A DNA stretch of 64,000 nucleotides, from the NCBI GenBank assembly GCA_002869185.1, contig PKTN01000009.1:124001-188000 (forward strand), given 5' to 3'. Source of the stretch: Denitrovibrio sp. (lineage in GTDB: Bacteria; Chrysiogenota; Deferribacteres; Deferribacterales; Geovibrionaceae). The position numbers and the translations under genes are program-made. Positions 27,876 to 37,996 of this stretch are shown here, piece by piece (positions within the stretch are counted from its first letter, which is position 1; each line of letters opens with the position of its first letter). Under the pieces are notes generated by a model. That model searched no databases, had not been told where the DNA came from, and saw nothing but the letters and a program-made list of their open reading frames with translations.

Positions 27876-28652
27876 ATGGGATCGATTGTTACTTTTGCTA
27901 ACAAAAAGGGTGGGAGCGGGAAGACCTCTTCGGTTGTAAATTCAGCTGGAGTTCTTGGCGCTAGAGGCTATAAAGTCTTATTGATTGACCTTGACCCTCA
28001 AGCTCACCTTTCTTTCTGGTCTGGGGTTAATACCTATGACACTTACCTTTCTATTTATGATGCCTTAGTCGGTAAATGTTCTGGCGAGGATGCTCTCTTT
28101 AAAACAGAGCATGGGCTGTATGATGTGATTCCTGCTGCGACTAATTTTTCTATGGGATTATTGAGAGAATTGCTCGATGGTGAATGTCCTGAAGGACGTC
28201 TAGCTAAAGTCTTGATTAATCTTAAGAATGAATATGATTATGTATTAATAGATACACCGCCCACTGTCGCAGTACTTACGTTGAATGCCTTAGTCGCTTC
28301 AACCCATGTCCTTATACCTATATTGCTAAATTTTCTTGCGATAGAGGGTTTGGCGCAATTGACACAGAGTATATATAAGATAAATGCTGGTTTTAATCCT
28401 GATGTGAGAATGGCAGGGATAATACCAAACCAATACAATATAAGAAGCAACCACTCTAAAAGGGTGATGAAAGAGATTCAAGAGAACTTCGGAGAAGATA
28501 TGGTTTCGCCGAGGATAAGAAATGATATCAAAGTTGCAGAAGCTCCCGAATATAGAGTACCTATAAACCTTTTCGCTCCTAAAAGCAGAGGTTGTATGGA
28601 CTTTAATCTTCTTGCAGACTTTATAATCGAAAAGACTAGTGGAGTGAAATGA
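27876..28652 (+). CDS. ParA-family ATPase of the chemosensory cluster
   Basis: 258 aa ParA/Soj-like ATPase with deviant Walker A KKGGSGKTSS (about 9-18), Walker A' LLIDLDPQAHLSFW and Walker B YVLIDTPPTV. No ParB or DNA-binding partner is present. It is the first gene of a chemosensory operon, as with ParC of Vibrio and PpfA of Rhodobacter, which position chemoreceptor arrays and partition them at division. I infer the same job here, with the soluble receptor two genes downstream as cargo. Its stop overlaps the Hsp70-like gene start. Confidence 0.87.
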   Translation: MGSIVTFANKKGGSGKTSSVVNSAGVLGARGYKVLLIDLDPQAHLSFWSGVNTYDTYLSIYDALVGKCSGEDALFKTEHGLYDVIPAATNFSMGLLRELLDGECPEGRLAKVLINLKNEYDYVLIDTPPTVAVLTLNALVASTHVLIPILLNFLAIEGLAQLTQSIYKINAGFNPDVRMAGIIPNQYNIRSNHSKRVMKEIQENFGEDMVSPRIRNDIKVAEAPEYRVPINLFAPKSRGCMDFNLLADFIIEKTSGVK

Positions 28653-30151
28653 TGGGCAGATATCCTGTAGGTATCGATTTTGGTACGACAAACTCAATGA
28701 TAGCTGTTTATAAAGAGGGCGGGCAGATTGAGGTCATCTCTTCTGAAAGTGGTAAGCGTTTCTTGCCGTCCGTTATATATTTTAAAAATGCTACTGAGGC
28801 AGTCACTGGAGACAATGCACGCAGTATGCAACTTTTAGAGTCTGAAAATACAATTTCTAACGTTAAAAGATATATGGGCTCAGATAAAACATTTACCCTG
28901 TACGGAAAAGAGTATTCTCCTCAAGAACTTGCAACTCTATTTTTTAAGAAATTAAAGACATTATATACAGATTATACAGGTAGTAAGATAGCTGACGCGG
29001 TGATAACTGTTCCTGCATATTTTGATCACTTACAGAGAGAATCTGTTAGGGCAGCAGCTGAGTCTGCGGGCTTCGATGTCCTGTCACTGCTGAACGAACC
29101 TACTGCTGCAGCTGTGTATTATAACAATATCGGCAAGAAGGAAAATGAGCTATGCCTCGTTTTTGACCTTGGTGGTGGAACGTTAGATATAAGCCTTATC
29201 GAGCTTCAGAAGGATTACTTGAAGGTTATAGCTACTGGTGGCTCAACACAGATAGGTGGGTTCGACTTTGATGTAGCTATTGCAGATTATTTTAACGAAG
29301 AGTTTGCGAAAGCTCACGAGCTAGATTTGCGTAGTGACCCGATCGCGTACCAGCAACTATTATTTCAGTCAGAAAAGGCAAAGATGGAACTTACGTCTTT
29401 AAATGAGACAAATCTTGTTATCCCGTATATCACTGTTACGCCTAAAGGACCTCTTCATTTCAAAAAAGAACTGGACAGGTCACTATTTGACATGATTTCT
29501 AAACCAATTGTTGATAAGATAGAGAAGATAGTGACTGAGTTACTTGAGGCTAATAATATTAAGGCTGCAGATATTAGCCGTGTTCTTCCAGTTGGCGGCG
29601 CTAGTAGGATATGTAATGTCAGATCATTCGTGACTGGTATGTTTGGTGATTCACTTAGTAAAGACATGAACCCTGAAGAGGCTGTTGTTTGTGGAGCTGC
29701 TGTTAATGCTGCAATGCAGACTGGGCTGATTACCGATAAGAAATTTTTCGACGTTACTAGCCATAACATGGGAATCGAAGATGATAACGGTAATTTTGAA
29801 ATTATTATGAAGAAAAATGAGCCTTACCCAGTGGAATTCTCAACCAGATTTATTACAACAAGTTCAGAATTAGAGCAAGTTACAGTGCATATCCTTCAAG
29901 ATATGGCACGTTCAAGCTTGAACGTATCTGAAAGCTTGACTGATGATCCTGACTTTTTTGTCAGTTTGGCTAAGTTTGACTTTCCGATTGATAAAAACAT
30001 AGAAGAAAACCTTATCGATATAGGTTTCGAAATAGATGTTAGTGGTATTGTAAGTGTTTATGCTAAAGATGTAACAACGGGCAAAGAACACGACTTTACG
30101 CTAAAAGCCGATATAGACTCGGATAAAATTAAAGACATAAAGATATATTAG
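28649..30151 (+). CDS. Hsp70/DnaK-like ATPase in the chemosensory operon
   Basis: 500 aa. An actin-fold ATPase domain fills about residues 1-360: [29 protein letters not shown] and [11 protein letters not shown] mark phosphate 1, phosphate 2 and adenosine motifs. A short C-terminal beta domain (about 375-500) resembles the DnaK substrate-binding beta-sandwich, but the helical lid and EEVD/GGMP tail are absent (DnaK is about 640 aa). No dnaJ or grpE is near. It lies between parA and the receptor gene, suggesting a role in receptor-array assembly or as a sensor. Two adjacent ATGs (28649, 28652) are possible starts. Confidence 0.85.
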   Translation: MMGRYPVGIDFGTTNSMIAVYKEGGQIEVISSESGKRFLPSVIYFKNATEAVTGDNARSMQLLESENTISNVKRYMGSDKTFTLYGKEYSPQELATLFFKKLKTLYTDYTGSKIADAVITVPAYFDHLQRESVRAAAESAGFDVLSLLNEPTAAAVYYNNIGKKENELCLVFDLGGGTLDISLIELQKDYLKVIATGGSTQIGGFDFDVAIADYFNEEFAKAHELDLRSDPIAYQQLLFQSEKAKMELTSLNETNLVIPYITVTPKGPLHFKKELDRSLFDMISKPIVDKIEKIVTELLEANNIKAADISRVLPVGGASRICNVRSFVTGMFGDSLSKDMNPEEAVVCGAAVNAAMQTGLITDKKFFDVTSHNMGIEDDNGNFEIIMKKNEPYPVEFSTRFITTSSELEQVTVHILQDMARSSLNVSESLTDDPDFFVSLAKFDFPIDKNIEENLIDIGFEIDVSGIVSVYAKDVTTGKEHDFTLKADIDSDKIKDIKIY

Positions 30152-30170
30152 ACTTTTTGGAGGAAACAAG

Positions 30171-32411
30171 ATGAAGAAACTCGCGAAACCATCCAGCTTG
30201 GAAGGGAATACAGGAATTGTTAAGAAAGACGGTGAAGACCTTTTAAGAAAGCGTGAAGACTCCAAAAGGCAGGCTGCAGAAAAAGCTAGAGCTAGAACTC
30301 TGGCTAAACAGCAAACAAATGCTGAGAGGCTTGCAACTGCATCAGAAGAGATGGCGTCAGCTATCGAGCAAGCATCCAGTGCTTCGAACCAACTGAATGA
30401 CGCAATGGATGACGTATCTAGTGCATCAAGTCAAGCTAGCGCAAGTGCAGAGGGGATCAAGAATGACACTGTAGCACTTGAAGAAGACGCTAAAAATGTA
30501 CTCACTACTTCTATAGAATATGAAAGATCAACTGCTGAGCTAATCAATAAAGTTGGTGCTACGGTATCAGCGGCGAATGAACTTAAAGAGAGTGTTTCAG
30601 AGACTACTGAAAAGGTCGAGGAATCGACTCAGCTAGTCGATCAGCTTAAAGAGAAGGCTGACTCTATCGGTCAGATCGTACAAGTGGTTACAAAAATCGC
30701 TGACCAGACAAACCTCCTCGCTCTGAATGCTGCAATCGAAGCTGCTAGAGCTGGTGAACATGGTAAAGGTTTCGCTGTTGTGGCTGACGAGGTTCGTACC
30801 CTCGCAGAAGTTTCTGAGAAATCAGCTAAAAATATAAAGAGTGTTATTGATGTTTCACTTGAGCAGGTTGGTCAGGTTGTAGGAAAAGTTGATAGCTTCC
30901 TTGGACTCTCTCGCACAAATCTTTTTAAGTCAGATTTTATCAGTAAGCAGTGTGGGCAAGTTCGCTCATACACAGCTGAGATAGGTAAAGAGGTTCTCAA
31001 AGTTAAAGAGGGAGCTCAAAATATTAGTGAAGAGTCCAGTAAATCAATGGACCTCGTAAATAGACTTGCAGCATCTGCTGAACAGAATGCGGCAGCATCT
31101 GAAGAGGTTGGAAAGTTTACTGCAGAGCAGTCAAAGGCTTTTACAGAGCTCACTATTGCTGCTCAAGAGCTTGCTGAAATGTCTGATGATCTTAAACACT
31201 CAACAGATATAGCTAAATCATCTGAAGAGGTCGCTGCTGCGGCTGAAGAGCTTTCCAGTACAGTAGAAGAGCTTAATGCATCTGCTGATGAGGTACTCAA
31301 GGCTATAGATCAGATGGATATTGGTACTACTGAGATATTCGAAGAGATTGGTGGAATAACAAAAGAGTTTAACACTATTTCTACAGACATTAACGAGAGT
31401 AGTGAAAGCTGGGATCTGATCATGGATCTTGGTAAACATGTTGATGATTCTCTTGAAGAGATCAAAGCACTCGACCATATCGTATTCATCAATCAGCTGG
31501 AAGAGTCAATAAATAACAATACACCATTTACGGGGCAACTCGATCCTACTAAATGCGCTTTTGGTGCTTGGTACCAAACATATAAGGCAGAAGGAAGCAA
31601 AGAAGAGAAAGCGTTTGATGAAATACGTGAGCCACATAACCACGTACACCTTGGTGCCGCAGAGATAGTTGAGATGATGAAAGAAGGAAAGATGCAAGAT
31701 GCACGTGAAATATATTCTGAGAAGGTTAAGCCTGCTGTTGGTGAGTTTAAAGGTCACTTTAAAGACTTTAGACACGGTATAGAGCTTGTTGTTAAAGGCT
31801 TTGTAGGTTCTATTAATAACCTTCGTGAAGTGCACGAAGAAGTTACAATGTTGAATAAATCATTCGGTGCTATCAGAAAGATTGTTGATACTATTACTAA
31901 CGTAGCTATCCAAACTAACATGCTAGCGGTTAACGGTAATATAGAAGCTGCTCGCTCTGGTGAGTACGGCAGAGGCTTCTCTGTTGTTGCTGCTGATATT
32001 CGTGCACTCGCAAACGAATCTGCTGATAACGCTGAAAAGATGAAAGATATTCTCGACGAAATGTATGAAAGAATTCTGAATTTCCAGAATGAGCTTACAG
32101 AGATTACTGCACTCATTAGAGTCCAGATAGATAAGTCACAGTCAGCTGTTGAGAACCTCGTTAGTGTTGTTGCTATCCGTAAGCATCTTATTGAGCTTAG
32201 AGAAGAGTGTGCAGGATATGTGACATCTGGTGCTGAGAAGGTTGAGCAGGTTAGAGTTGCTTGTGGACAAGGGCTAGAGGCTGCTGAGAACCTTAAGACT
32301 CTTTCTGACGAAGCGAAAGCGGCTGCTGATGAGCAGGTAAGAGGTCTGCATGAGATCGGATCTGCTGCTGAAGAGGTTGCGTCTCTCGCTGATGAAATGC
32401 AGGTATTCTAA
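30171..32411 (+). CDS. Cytoplasmic chemoreceptor with two signalling hairpins and a CZB domain
   Basis: 746 aa without any TM segment. Hairpin tip 1 is at about 181-200 ([21 protein letters not shown], near consensus). A chemoreceptor zinc-binding (CZB) domain lies about 430-545, with ligand candidates H436, C462, H489 and H493. A second, diverged hairpin tip lies at about 583-603 ([21 protein letters not shown]). Glu/Ala/Ser-rich helices flank both. CZB domains sense zinc or hypochlorous acid in known receptors. Two tips per chain is unusual; the second may bind the alternative CheW modules downstream. TTGGAGGAA precedes the ATG. Confidence 0.88.
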   Translation: MKKLAKPSSLEGNTGIVKKDGEDLLRKREDSKRQAAEKARARTLAKQQTNAERLATASEEMASAIEQASSASNQLNDAMDDVSSASSQASASAEGIKNDTVALEEDAKNVLTTSIEYERSTAELINKVGATVSAANELKESVSETTEKVEESTQLVDQLKEKADSIGQIVQVVTKIADQTNLLALNAAIEAARAGEHGKGFAVVADEVRTLAEVSEKSAKNIKSVIDVSLEQVGQVVGKVDSFLGLSRTNLFKSDFISKQCGQVRSYTAEIGKEVLKVKEGAQNISEESSKSMDLVNRLAASAEQNAAASEEVGKFTAEQSKAFTELTIAAQELAEMSDDLKHSTDIAKSSEEVAAAAEELSSTVEELNASADEVLKAIDQMDIGTTEIFEEIGGITKEFNTISTDINESSESWDLIMDLGKHVDDSLEEIKALDHIVFINQLEESINNNTPFTGQLDPTKCAFGAWYQTYKAEGSKEEKAFDEIREPHNHVHLGAAEIVEMMKEGKMQDAREIYSEKVKPAVGEFKGHFKDFRHGIELVVKGFVGSINNLREVHEEVTMLNKSFGAIRKIVDTITNVAIQTNMLAVNGNIEAARSGEYGRGFSVVAADIRALANESADNAEKMKDILDEMYERILNFQNELTEITALIRVQIDKSQSAVENLVSVVAIRKHLIELREECAGYVTSGAEKVEQVRVACGQGLEAAENLKTLSDEAKAAADEQVRGLHEIGSAAEEVASLADEMQVF

Positions 32412-32444
32412 GTCCTCCAATAACTAAGACAAAAGGAGGATTTA

Positions 32445-33956
32445 ATGTCTGAAAACGCAACAATGACTGAAAACATCTATGTTTCTTTTCGAGTAGGAGA
32501 GGAGACATACGGAATAGGTATAGATGACGTGAGGCAGATAATCAGATTGCCTCAGATTACTCGTGTGCCAAGAATGCCAGACTATGTTCTTGGTATGACA
32601 AATCTTCGTGGAGAAGTTTTACCTCTTGTCGACTTGTCGTTAAGGCTAGGATACGCAAAAGAGTGTAAGCACGAAGAAGATACGCGAGTTATAGTAGTTG
32701 AAAAGAAGGGAATACTTACTGGTCTTATCGTAGAATCTGTGAACGAAGTGAAGTCCACAGAAGTTCATGATATAGATAATTTCCCAGATATACTGAATGC
32801 CAGTGTAGATAAAAAATATATCTCTGGTCTATTGAGGGTTACCGAAGGTGAAAACGTTTCGATTATCCAGATAATGAATACTGATGAAGTTATTGATATT
32901 GAGGCTGCTTCAAAGCATATGGAGCAAAACGGTACACTTAACCAGAAGGTTCGACAGAAGGATGAATACCAAGGTGGCGTGATAGACGAAAAACGCTTTA
33001 TTAGCTTCAATGTTATAGAGCAAGAGTATGCTATAGAAATCCATAAGATTAATGAAATCATATGGATGCCTGAAGTTACTTCAGTACCTGGGCTACCTGA
33101 CTATGTTCTCGGTATCTTCTCTCTTAGAGGTAAAGTTATTCCTCTATTGTCCCTGCATGATAAATTCGGCAAGGTTTTAGAAAAGAATGACGAAACGACA
33201 AGAGTGGTTATAGTCGACATAGGAAATGTCCTTGTAGCATTTGCTGCGGACAAGGTTAATGCTGTTTTGAGTGTGGATGAGTCGTTGATTGAATTACCTC
33301 CAAAGGTATATGACGATCAAGAATCATCAGAAGTTTGTGCAGTGCTAAAGCTTGATGAAGGGGACAGGCTAGTTATGGTCTTGGAACCTGAGAACCTTGT
33401 CGATGCGGCAGAGCTTGAAGCATTAAAACAGGTCTCTGAACAAAGTACGGAGAGTTATAATATGAACAACAGCATGGAAGATGCAGTAGAAGAAGAGAAG
33501 CAAATTGTCACTTTTCAGATAGAAAACGAGAATTAGGGAATCTATATTGAAAAGGTACAAGAGATAAATAGATACACAAATGTTACTAAAATTCCTAAGA
33601 CACCAAAGTTTGTTGAAGGCATTATAAACCTCCGCGGTGAGGTTATACCTTTGATAGATCTACGCTCTAGGTTTGAGCTTGAGCCGAAAGCGAGGGACGA
33701 GTTTACCAGAGTTATTATAGTTAACCTACTCAATATGAAGGTTGGCTTTGTTGTTGACTGGGTAGACGAAGTTTTACGAATAAGAGATGAGCATATTGAA
33801 AGTGTTCCTCCTGTTCTTGGTGCTGCAGTGAATTCCGAGTTTATTGATGGAGTAGTCAATTTTGAAGAGAAAGAAAAGATGATCCTTCTGCTAGATGTGG
33901 AAGAACTTTTCTCTAGGGCTGAAATCAAAAAACTGGAGAATTTACAGGACGCATGA
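32445..33956 (+). pseudogene. cheW: Triple-CheW coupling protein with in-frame TAG in the third domain
   Basis: A 503-residue frame encoding three CheW (SH3-like) domains: about 8-150 (YVSFRVGEETYGIGIDDV), about 183-320 (FISFNVIEQEYAIEIHKI) and about 350-500 (VTFQIENEN, stop, GIYIEKVQEI). The TAG at 33534-33536 sits where domains 1 and 2 have Tyr in the E.YGI/EYAI motif. Without readthrough the product is a 363-aa two-domain CheW with a nine-residue stump; no good restart serves the third domain. CheW links receptors to CheA. AAAGGAGG precedes the ATG, and cheB overlaps the end by four bases, so coupling would be affected. Confidence 0.8.
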
Positions 33957-35023
33957 AAAAAGTAAAGGTACTAGTTGTAGATGATTCCGCTTTAATGCGG
34001 AAAAAGATATCAGAAATGTTAGACACTGCTTTTGGTGTTGAAGTTATAGGAACGGCCAGAAATGGTGAAGACGGAATATTAAAAGCCAGAGACCTTAAAC
34101 CAGATGTGATAACGCTTGATGTTAACATGCCTGTGATGGATGGTCTGACTGCCCTTCGTATTATTATCGAAGAGCAGATATGTCCTGTAATTATGCTCAG
34201 TTCGCTGACGCAAGAGGGGACAACAACAACATTTGAAGCTATGGAAATAGGTGCTTTCGACTTTGTCGCAAAGCCGAGTGGAACAGTTTCAAGAGATGTT
34301 GATAAGGTTAGAAAAGAGCTAGTTAGGAAAGTTAAAGCAGCAGCAGGAATGGGCTTTAGCAGGCTGACAAGAAAGATTGAAGTAGAAACTTTTGATGATG
34401 AAGAGATATTAAATGAGATCGAACTGGCACCTGTCGATAGTGCAGGGTTTAGAGCGGTTTGCATAGGTATATCAACAGGTGGTCCTAAGACAATATTTGA
34501 TGTGATTCCAAGGATTCCGTCAGATATAAATGCAGCACTGTTTTTAGTTCAGCATATGCCTGTAGGCTTTACTGCATCATTTGCTGCGAGACTAAATAAA
34601 GCCTCGCGAATATATGTTAAAGAGGCGGAGCCGGGTGATATAGTTACACCTGGTGTTTGCTATGTTGGTAGATCTGGTTCGCATATGACACTGTATAAGA
34701 AGCACAGTGGTGTTGTCACTATACGTATGGGTAAGACTCCAGAGCATACTTTCATACCTAGTGTTGACATTATGATGGAATCAGTTTGCAAAAGCTTTGG
34801 GAAACAGACTATCGGTACTTTGATGACTGGAATGGGTGACGATGGTGCAGCTGCTATGTGCTCTATAAAACAGGCTGGTGGTTTCACAATTGCAGAATCA
34901 GAAGAGACAGCTATCGTTTATGGTATGCCTAGAGAGGCTGTTGAAAGAGACTGTGTGGATATGGTTCTTCCTAGTGATAAAATAGCTGGTGAAATAACAA
35001 GGCGAATAAGCAGGGGATGGTAA
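33953..35023 (+). CDS. cheB: Chemoreceptor methylesterase/glutaminase CheB
   Basis: 356 aa, standard length. N-terminal receiver (about 3-120) with DVITLDVNMPVMDG. C-terminal methylesterase domain (about 160-350) with catalytic Ser in GISTGGPKTI, His in LVQHMPVGFT and Asp in MGDDGAAAM. Removes methyl groups from receptor glutamates for adaptation. It starts inside the last codons of the CheW frame (ATGA overlap) and is followed after one base by the STAS gene. Confidence 0.94.
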   Translation: MKKVKVLVVDDSALMRKKISEMLDTAFGVEVIGTARNGEDGILKARDLKPDVITLDVNMPVMDGLTALRIIIEEQICPVIMLSSLTQEGTTTTFEAMEIGAFDFVAKPSGTVSRDVDKVRKELVRKVKAAAGMGFSRLTRKIEVETFDDEEILNEIELAPVDSAGFRAVCIGISTGGPKTIFDVIPRIPSDINAALFLVQHMPVGFTASFAARLNKASRIYVKEAEPGDIVTPGVCYVGRSGSHMTLYKKHSGVVTIRMGKTPEHTFIPSVDIMMESVCKSFGKQTIGTLMTGMGDDGAAAMCSIKQAGGFTIAESEETAIVYGMPREAVERDCVDMVLPSDKIAGEITRRISRGW

Positions 35024-35024
35024 T

Positions 35025-35318
35025 ATGGAGATCAAAGAACTCAAAACTAAGATAAAAGTAGTCTTCACTGAAGAGTCTGAAATATTTATGGCGGAAGAAT
35101 TTCTCGAAGAGCTCGGGGGAGTTAATCTTGGAGAGAAGGTTGTGGAGCTTGACATGTCAGCAGTTACAAGCGTCGATACGGTCTTTCTACAACTCGCTGT
35201 TAGCATTATAAAAACAATAAATAAACACAATAATAAAGTAACAATTAAATTGTCTGAAGCATTTGAGAATGCACAGACACTATACGGAATAGATCTTGAT
35301 AGTGTTGCTGGGGGATAA
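35025..35318 (+). CDS. STAS-domain protein
   Basis: 97 aa, one STAS (anti-sigma antagonist-like) domain. LDMSAVTSVDTVFLQLAVSII is the core motif, with Thr at the position where SpoIIAA-type proteins carry the phosphorylated Ser. Small STAS proteins recur in chemosensory operons of Deltaproteobacteria and relatives, usually next to cheY. A partner kinase or phosphatase is not evident here, although a PP2C gene lies 12 kb away. Its last base is the first of the next gene. Confidence 0.8.
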   Translation: MEIKELKTKIKVVFTEESEIFMAEEFLEELGGVNLGEKVVELDMSAVTSVDTVFLQLAVSIIKTINKHNNKVTIKLSEAFENAQTLYGIDLDSVAGG

Positions 35319-35686
35319 TGATGAAGAAGATTTTGGTAGTAGATGACGCCATCACAATGAGACAGCTTGTTGCGGCGACTCTGAAAGCAGCGGGATATGA
35401 AGTTGTTGACGCTAGAGATGGTGTTGATGCATTAAAGAAACTTGAAGTTGGTGGTCGGTTTAACCTGATCATATCAGACGTTAATATGCCGAATATGGAT
35501 GGGATAACCTTTCTTAAAGAAGTTAAAGCTAACATGAAGCATAAATTTACTCCTGTAATAATGCTTACTACAGAATCCCAAGCTAGTATCAAAGAGTAAG
35601 GGCGTAAAGCAGGTGCAAAAGCATGGATTGTAAAGCCTTTTAAACCAAATGATCTGCTTGCTGTTGTTAAAAAAATTATCGGTTAA
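35318..35686 (+). pseudogene. cheY: CheY-like receiver interrupted by in-frame TAA
   Basis: A 122-residue frame with CheY architecture: DD at VVDDAI, acceptor Asp in LIISDVNMPNMDG, Thr in MLTTES and KPF lysine in AWIVKPFKPNDLL. TAA at 35597-35599 separates alpha-4 from beta-5, so the product as read (93 aa) lacks the invariant Lys and the switch face. A single base change from GAA, CAA or AAA would give KE-x-GRKAGAKAW, the normal sequence here. Another intact CheY lies at 37617, so function may be redundant. Confidence 0.8.
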
Positions 35687-35712
35687 TCACGTTTTCTTGA
35701 AAGGAGTTAAAT

Positions 35713-36774
35713 GTGGATAAGAATGAATTGCTTAATAGCTTAAAAAATCCTGATGAAGCTGAAAGGATTTATGCTGTTGAAGATGTAATAGCTCTGAAAG
35801 CTGAGGAATTATACCCTAGCCTGATCTCTCACCTATACAATGAAGAGAGTAGACTAGTACGTGAGCTTATTGTTGAAGGCTTGAAAGTTTTAGAAATATA
35901 TGACCACTTCGGTAAAATAGCAAAATACTTTGAATCTACAGATGCTTATATCAGAAACTGTGCTATAGAGATTTTTGGTTCTAAGGGTGAAGAGGCTGTG
36001 GCATTCCTGACATCTATTATGGATCATGAAAATAAAGAAGTTAGGAAACTTATTCTAGATAGCTTAGTAGCCACTAGCTCAAAATATTCTATCCCTGCAT
36101 TAAGAGCAGCTCTTAAAGATAAGGCACCTAATGTGATGCTCACTGCTGTTGAGTATCTAGGTAAAATATATGACGAAGAATCCCTTCAAGATGTAATGGA
36201 TATCTTTGAAAAGACGAATGAACCTATGGTTAGGAGTGCTTGCCTTGAGACACTTTGCATAATGGGTGATGTCGCTTCCGTTGATAGAATTTTGGCAATC
36301 TTAGGCATGGGTAATATGGATAGTTTTTACAAGCCTAGCGTTATCCGACTAGTTGGTGAAAAGGGGGGAGCGAGACATCTTGAATTTCTTTTATCCTTCC
36401 TTAATAACAAAAACACTATGTACTTTAGAGAGATTTCAAACGGGCTACTTAAGATAGTATCCAGAGAGAAGATCTCACAGTTGGACGAAGTCCATACAAA
36501 GTTTATGCTCAATAACCTTAAGAATCTGAATGGTTATGCTGAGGAGAGACTTACATTTTTATACATTATATCTAAACTAGATATTTCTAGTAAAGATTCA
36601 TTATACGAAGAGCTTGCATCTGATGAAAATGAAGATATAGCTCTTACTGCGCTTGAGCATCTAGCAGAGAACAATAGAGATAGAGCTATCAAGCTTATAG
36701 AAAAGAAAATTAAAATGGCAGATGACGACCATCAAGCAAATCTAACTGCGCTTTTAGACAGTTTAAAAGGATAA
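35713..36774 (+). CDS. HEAT-repeat protein of the chemosensory operon
   Basis: 353 aa made of about nine to ten tandem helical pairs of about 30-35 residues, with HEAT-like spacing (for example VRELIVEGLKVL, VRKLILDSLVAT, VRSACLETLCIM). HEAT proteins are frequent in non-model che operons and probably scaffold receptors or CheR/CheB. Start is GTG at 35713 with AAGGAG six bases upstream; the ATG two bases before is out of frame and closes after ten codons. No enzymatic motif is visible. Confidence 0.82.
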   Translation: MDKNELLNSLKNPDEAERIYAVEDVIALKAEELYPSLISHLYNEESRLVRELIVEGLKVLEIYDHFGKIAKYFESTDAYIRNCAIEIFGSKGEEAVAFLTSIMDHENKEVRKLILDSLVATSSKYSIPALRAALKDKAPNVMLTAVEYLGKIYDEESLQDVMDIFEKTNEPMVRSACLETLCIMGDVASVDRILAILGMGNMDSFYKPSVIRLVGEKGGARHLEFLLSFLNNKNTMYFREISNGLLKIVSREKISQLDEVHTKFMLNNLKNLNGYAEERLTFLYIISKLDISSKDSLYEELASDENEDIALTALEHLAENNRDRAIKLIEKKIKMADDDHQANLTALLDSLKG

Positions 36775-36784
36775 GTAATAGAGT

Positions 36785-37612
36785 ATGCATATAAGTTCTG
36801 ATGATTTTAATGACCTGACAGGGTTCATTTATAAGAAATCGGGAATAAAATTTGAAAGTAAGAAGATGTACTTCATTAATAAGAGAGTATCTAAACGTCT
36901 GGATGAGATAGGGATCGATTCTGTTCGTGATTATTTAAGATTTCTCAAATTTAAAGATGATGGTACAGAGTTCCAAGAACTGATGAACTTGATGACTGTT
37001 AATGAGACATATTTCTTTAGAGAATTCCATACGCTTGAGTCCTTTGCAGAGCACTGCCTTCAGGAGATAGCAGAGAATAAGATCGGTAACGACGAAAAGA
37101 CAATTAGGATATGGTCTGCTGGCTGTTCGACAGGGGAAGAGCCATACACTCTAGCTATAATTATCAGAGAGATGTTGGACAATATAAAAAACTGGAAAAT
37201 AGAGATTATTGCGACAGATATAGATGAAATCGTTTTAGAGAAAGGGCGTAAAGCCATTTATGATGATAGAAGTATTAAAGACGTTCCTGATGAATACTAT
37301 AATAAGTATTTTGATACAGTTAGTGGTGGTCATATGCCCAAGCAAATGATTAGGGATATTGTTACATTTGAGCATCTTAATCTTATGGATAGGATGTCAA
37401 TGAGGAAGAAGAGATACTTCGACTTCGTTTTTTGTAGGAATGTTTTGATATATTTCGATGAGATATCTAGGAAACAAGTAGTCGACCATTTTTATATTTC
37501 GCTGAATAAAGGCGGATATATATTTCTTGGTCACAGCGAGTCCGTTGGACGAATCACCACAGCCTTCCAAATGAAGAGGTTCGGCTCCAACGTGGTATAT
37601 TTTAAGGGGTAA
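36785..37612 (+). CDS. cheR: Chemoreceptor methyltransferase CheR
   Basis: 275 aa, normal length. The N-terminal helical domain (about 5-75) includes VNETYFFRE. SAM-binding motif is IWSAGCSTGEEPYTLA (about 108-123), followed by IIATDID and FDFVFCRNVLIYF. Methylates receptor glutamates with SAM. No TPR or pentapeptide-tether extension. cheY follows after four bases. Confidence 0.94.
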   Translation: MHISSDDFNDLTGFIYKKSGIKFESKKMYFINKRVSKRLDEIGIDSVRDYLRFLKFKDDGTEFQELMNLMTVNETYFFREFHTLESFAEHCLQEIAENKIGNDEKTIRIWSAGCSTGEEPYTLAIIIREMLDNIKNWKIEIIATDIDEIVLEKGRKAIYDDRSIKDVPDEYYNKYFDTVSGGHMPKQMIRDIVTFEHLNLMDRMSMRKKRYFDFVFCRNVLIYFDEISRKQVVDHFYISLNKGGYIFLGHSESVGRITTAFQMKRFGSNVVYFKG

Positions 37613-37616
37613 TGTT

Positions 37617-37982
37617 ATGGCTATTAAGGTGCTGGTAATAGACGATTCGGATATGGTGAGGCACTTTCACAGTAATATCTTGAAGTCGGCTGGATTTGAT
37701 GCTGACGGAGCTATAGATGGGATGGATGCACTGGAGAAGTCTATGAAGACTAATTATGCTCTTATGCTGTGTGACATTAACATGCCTCGTATGGATGGTA
37801 TTACTTTTATCAAAGAGTTCAGGAAGACTGGCAAAGAGACACCTGTGATTATAATAACGACTCAGGAAGAGAAGGAAAATAGGCGTATGGGATATGAATC
37901 TGGTGCAAACCTATATGTAATTAAGCCTGTTAAGCCTGATGATCTTATAATGAATATAAAAATGCTACTCGGCATAATGTAG
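37617..37982 (+). CDS. cheY: Intact CheY-type response regulator
   Basis: 121 aa single receiver. Acidic pair in VIDDSD, acceptor Asp in LMLCDINMPRMDG, switch Thr in IIITTQEE and Lys in LYVIKPVKP are all present. It lies between cheR and cheA with gaps of a few bases, so it is likely the CheA substrate that acts on the motor or another output. Confidence 0.92.
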   Translation: MAIKVLVIDDSDMVRHFHSNILKSAGFDADGAIDGMDALEKSMKTNYALMLCDINMPRMDGITFIKEFRKTGKETPVIIITTQEEKENRRMGYESGANLYVIKPVKPDDLIMNIKMLLGIM

Positions 37983-37996
37983 AGTTGGAGTTTACT

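Noticed and set aside
19531-35599. Reassigned stop codons (UAA/UAG read as sense) to explain the four interrupted genes
   Set aside because: Most intact genes in the window end normally with TAA or TAG directly before the next gene's ribosome-binding site, so a genome-wide code change is not supported.
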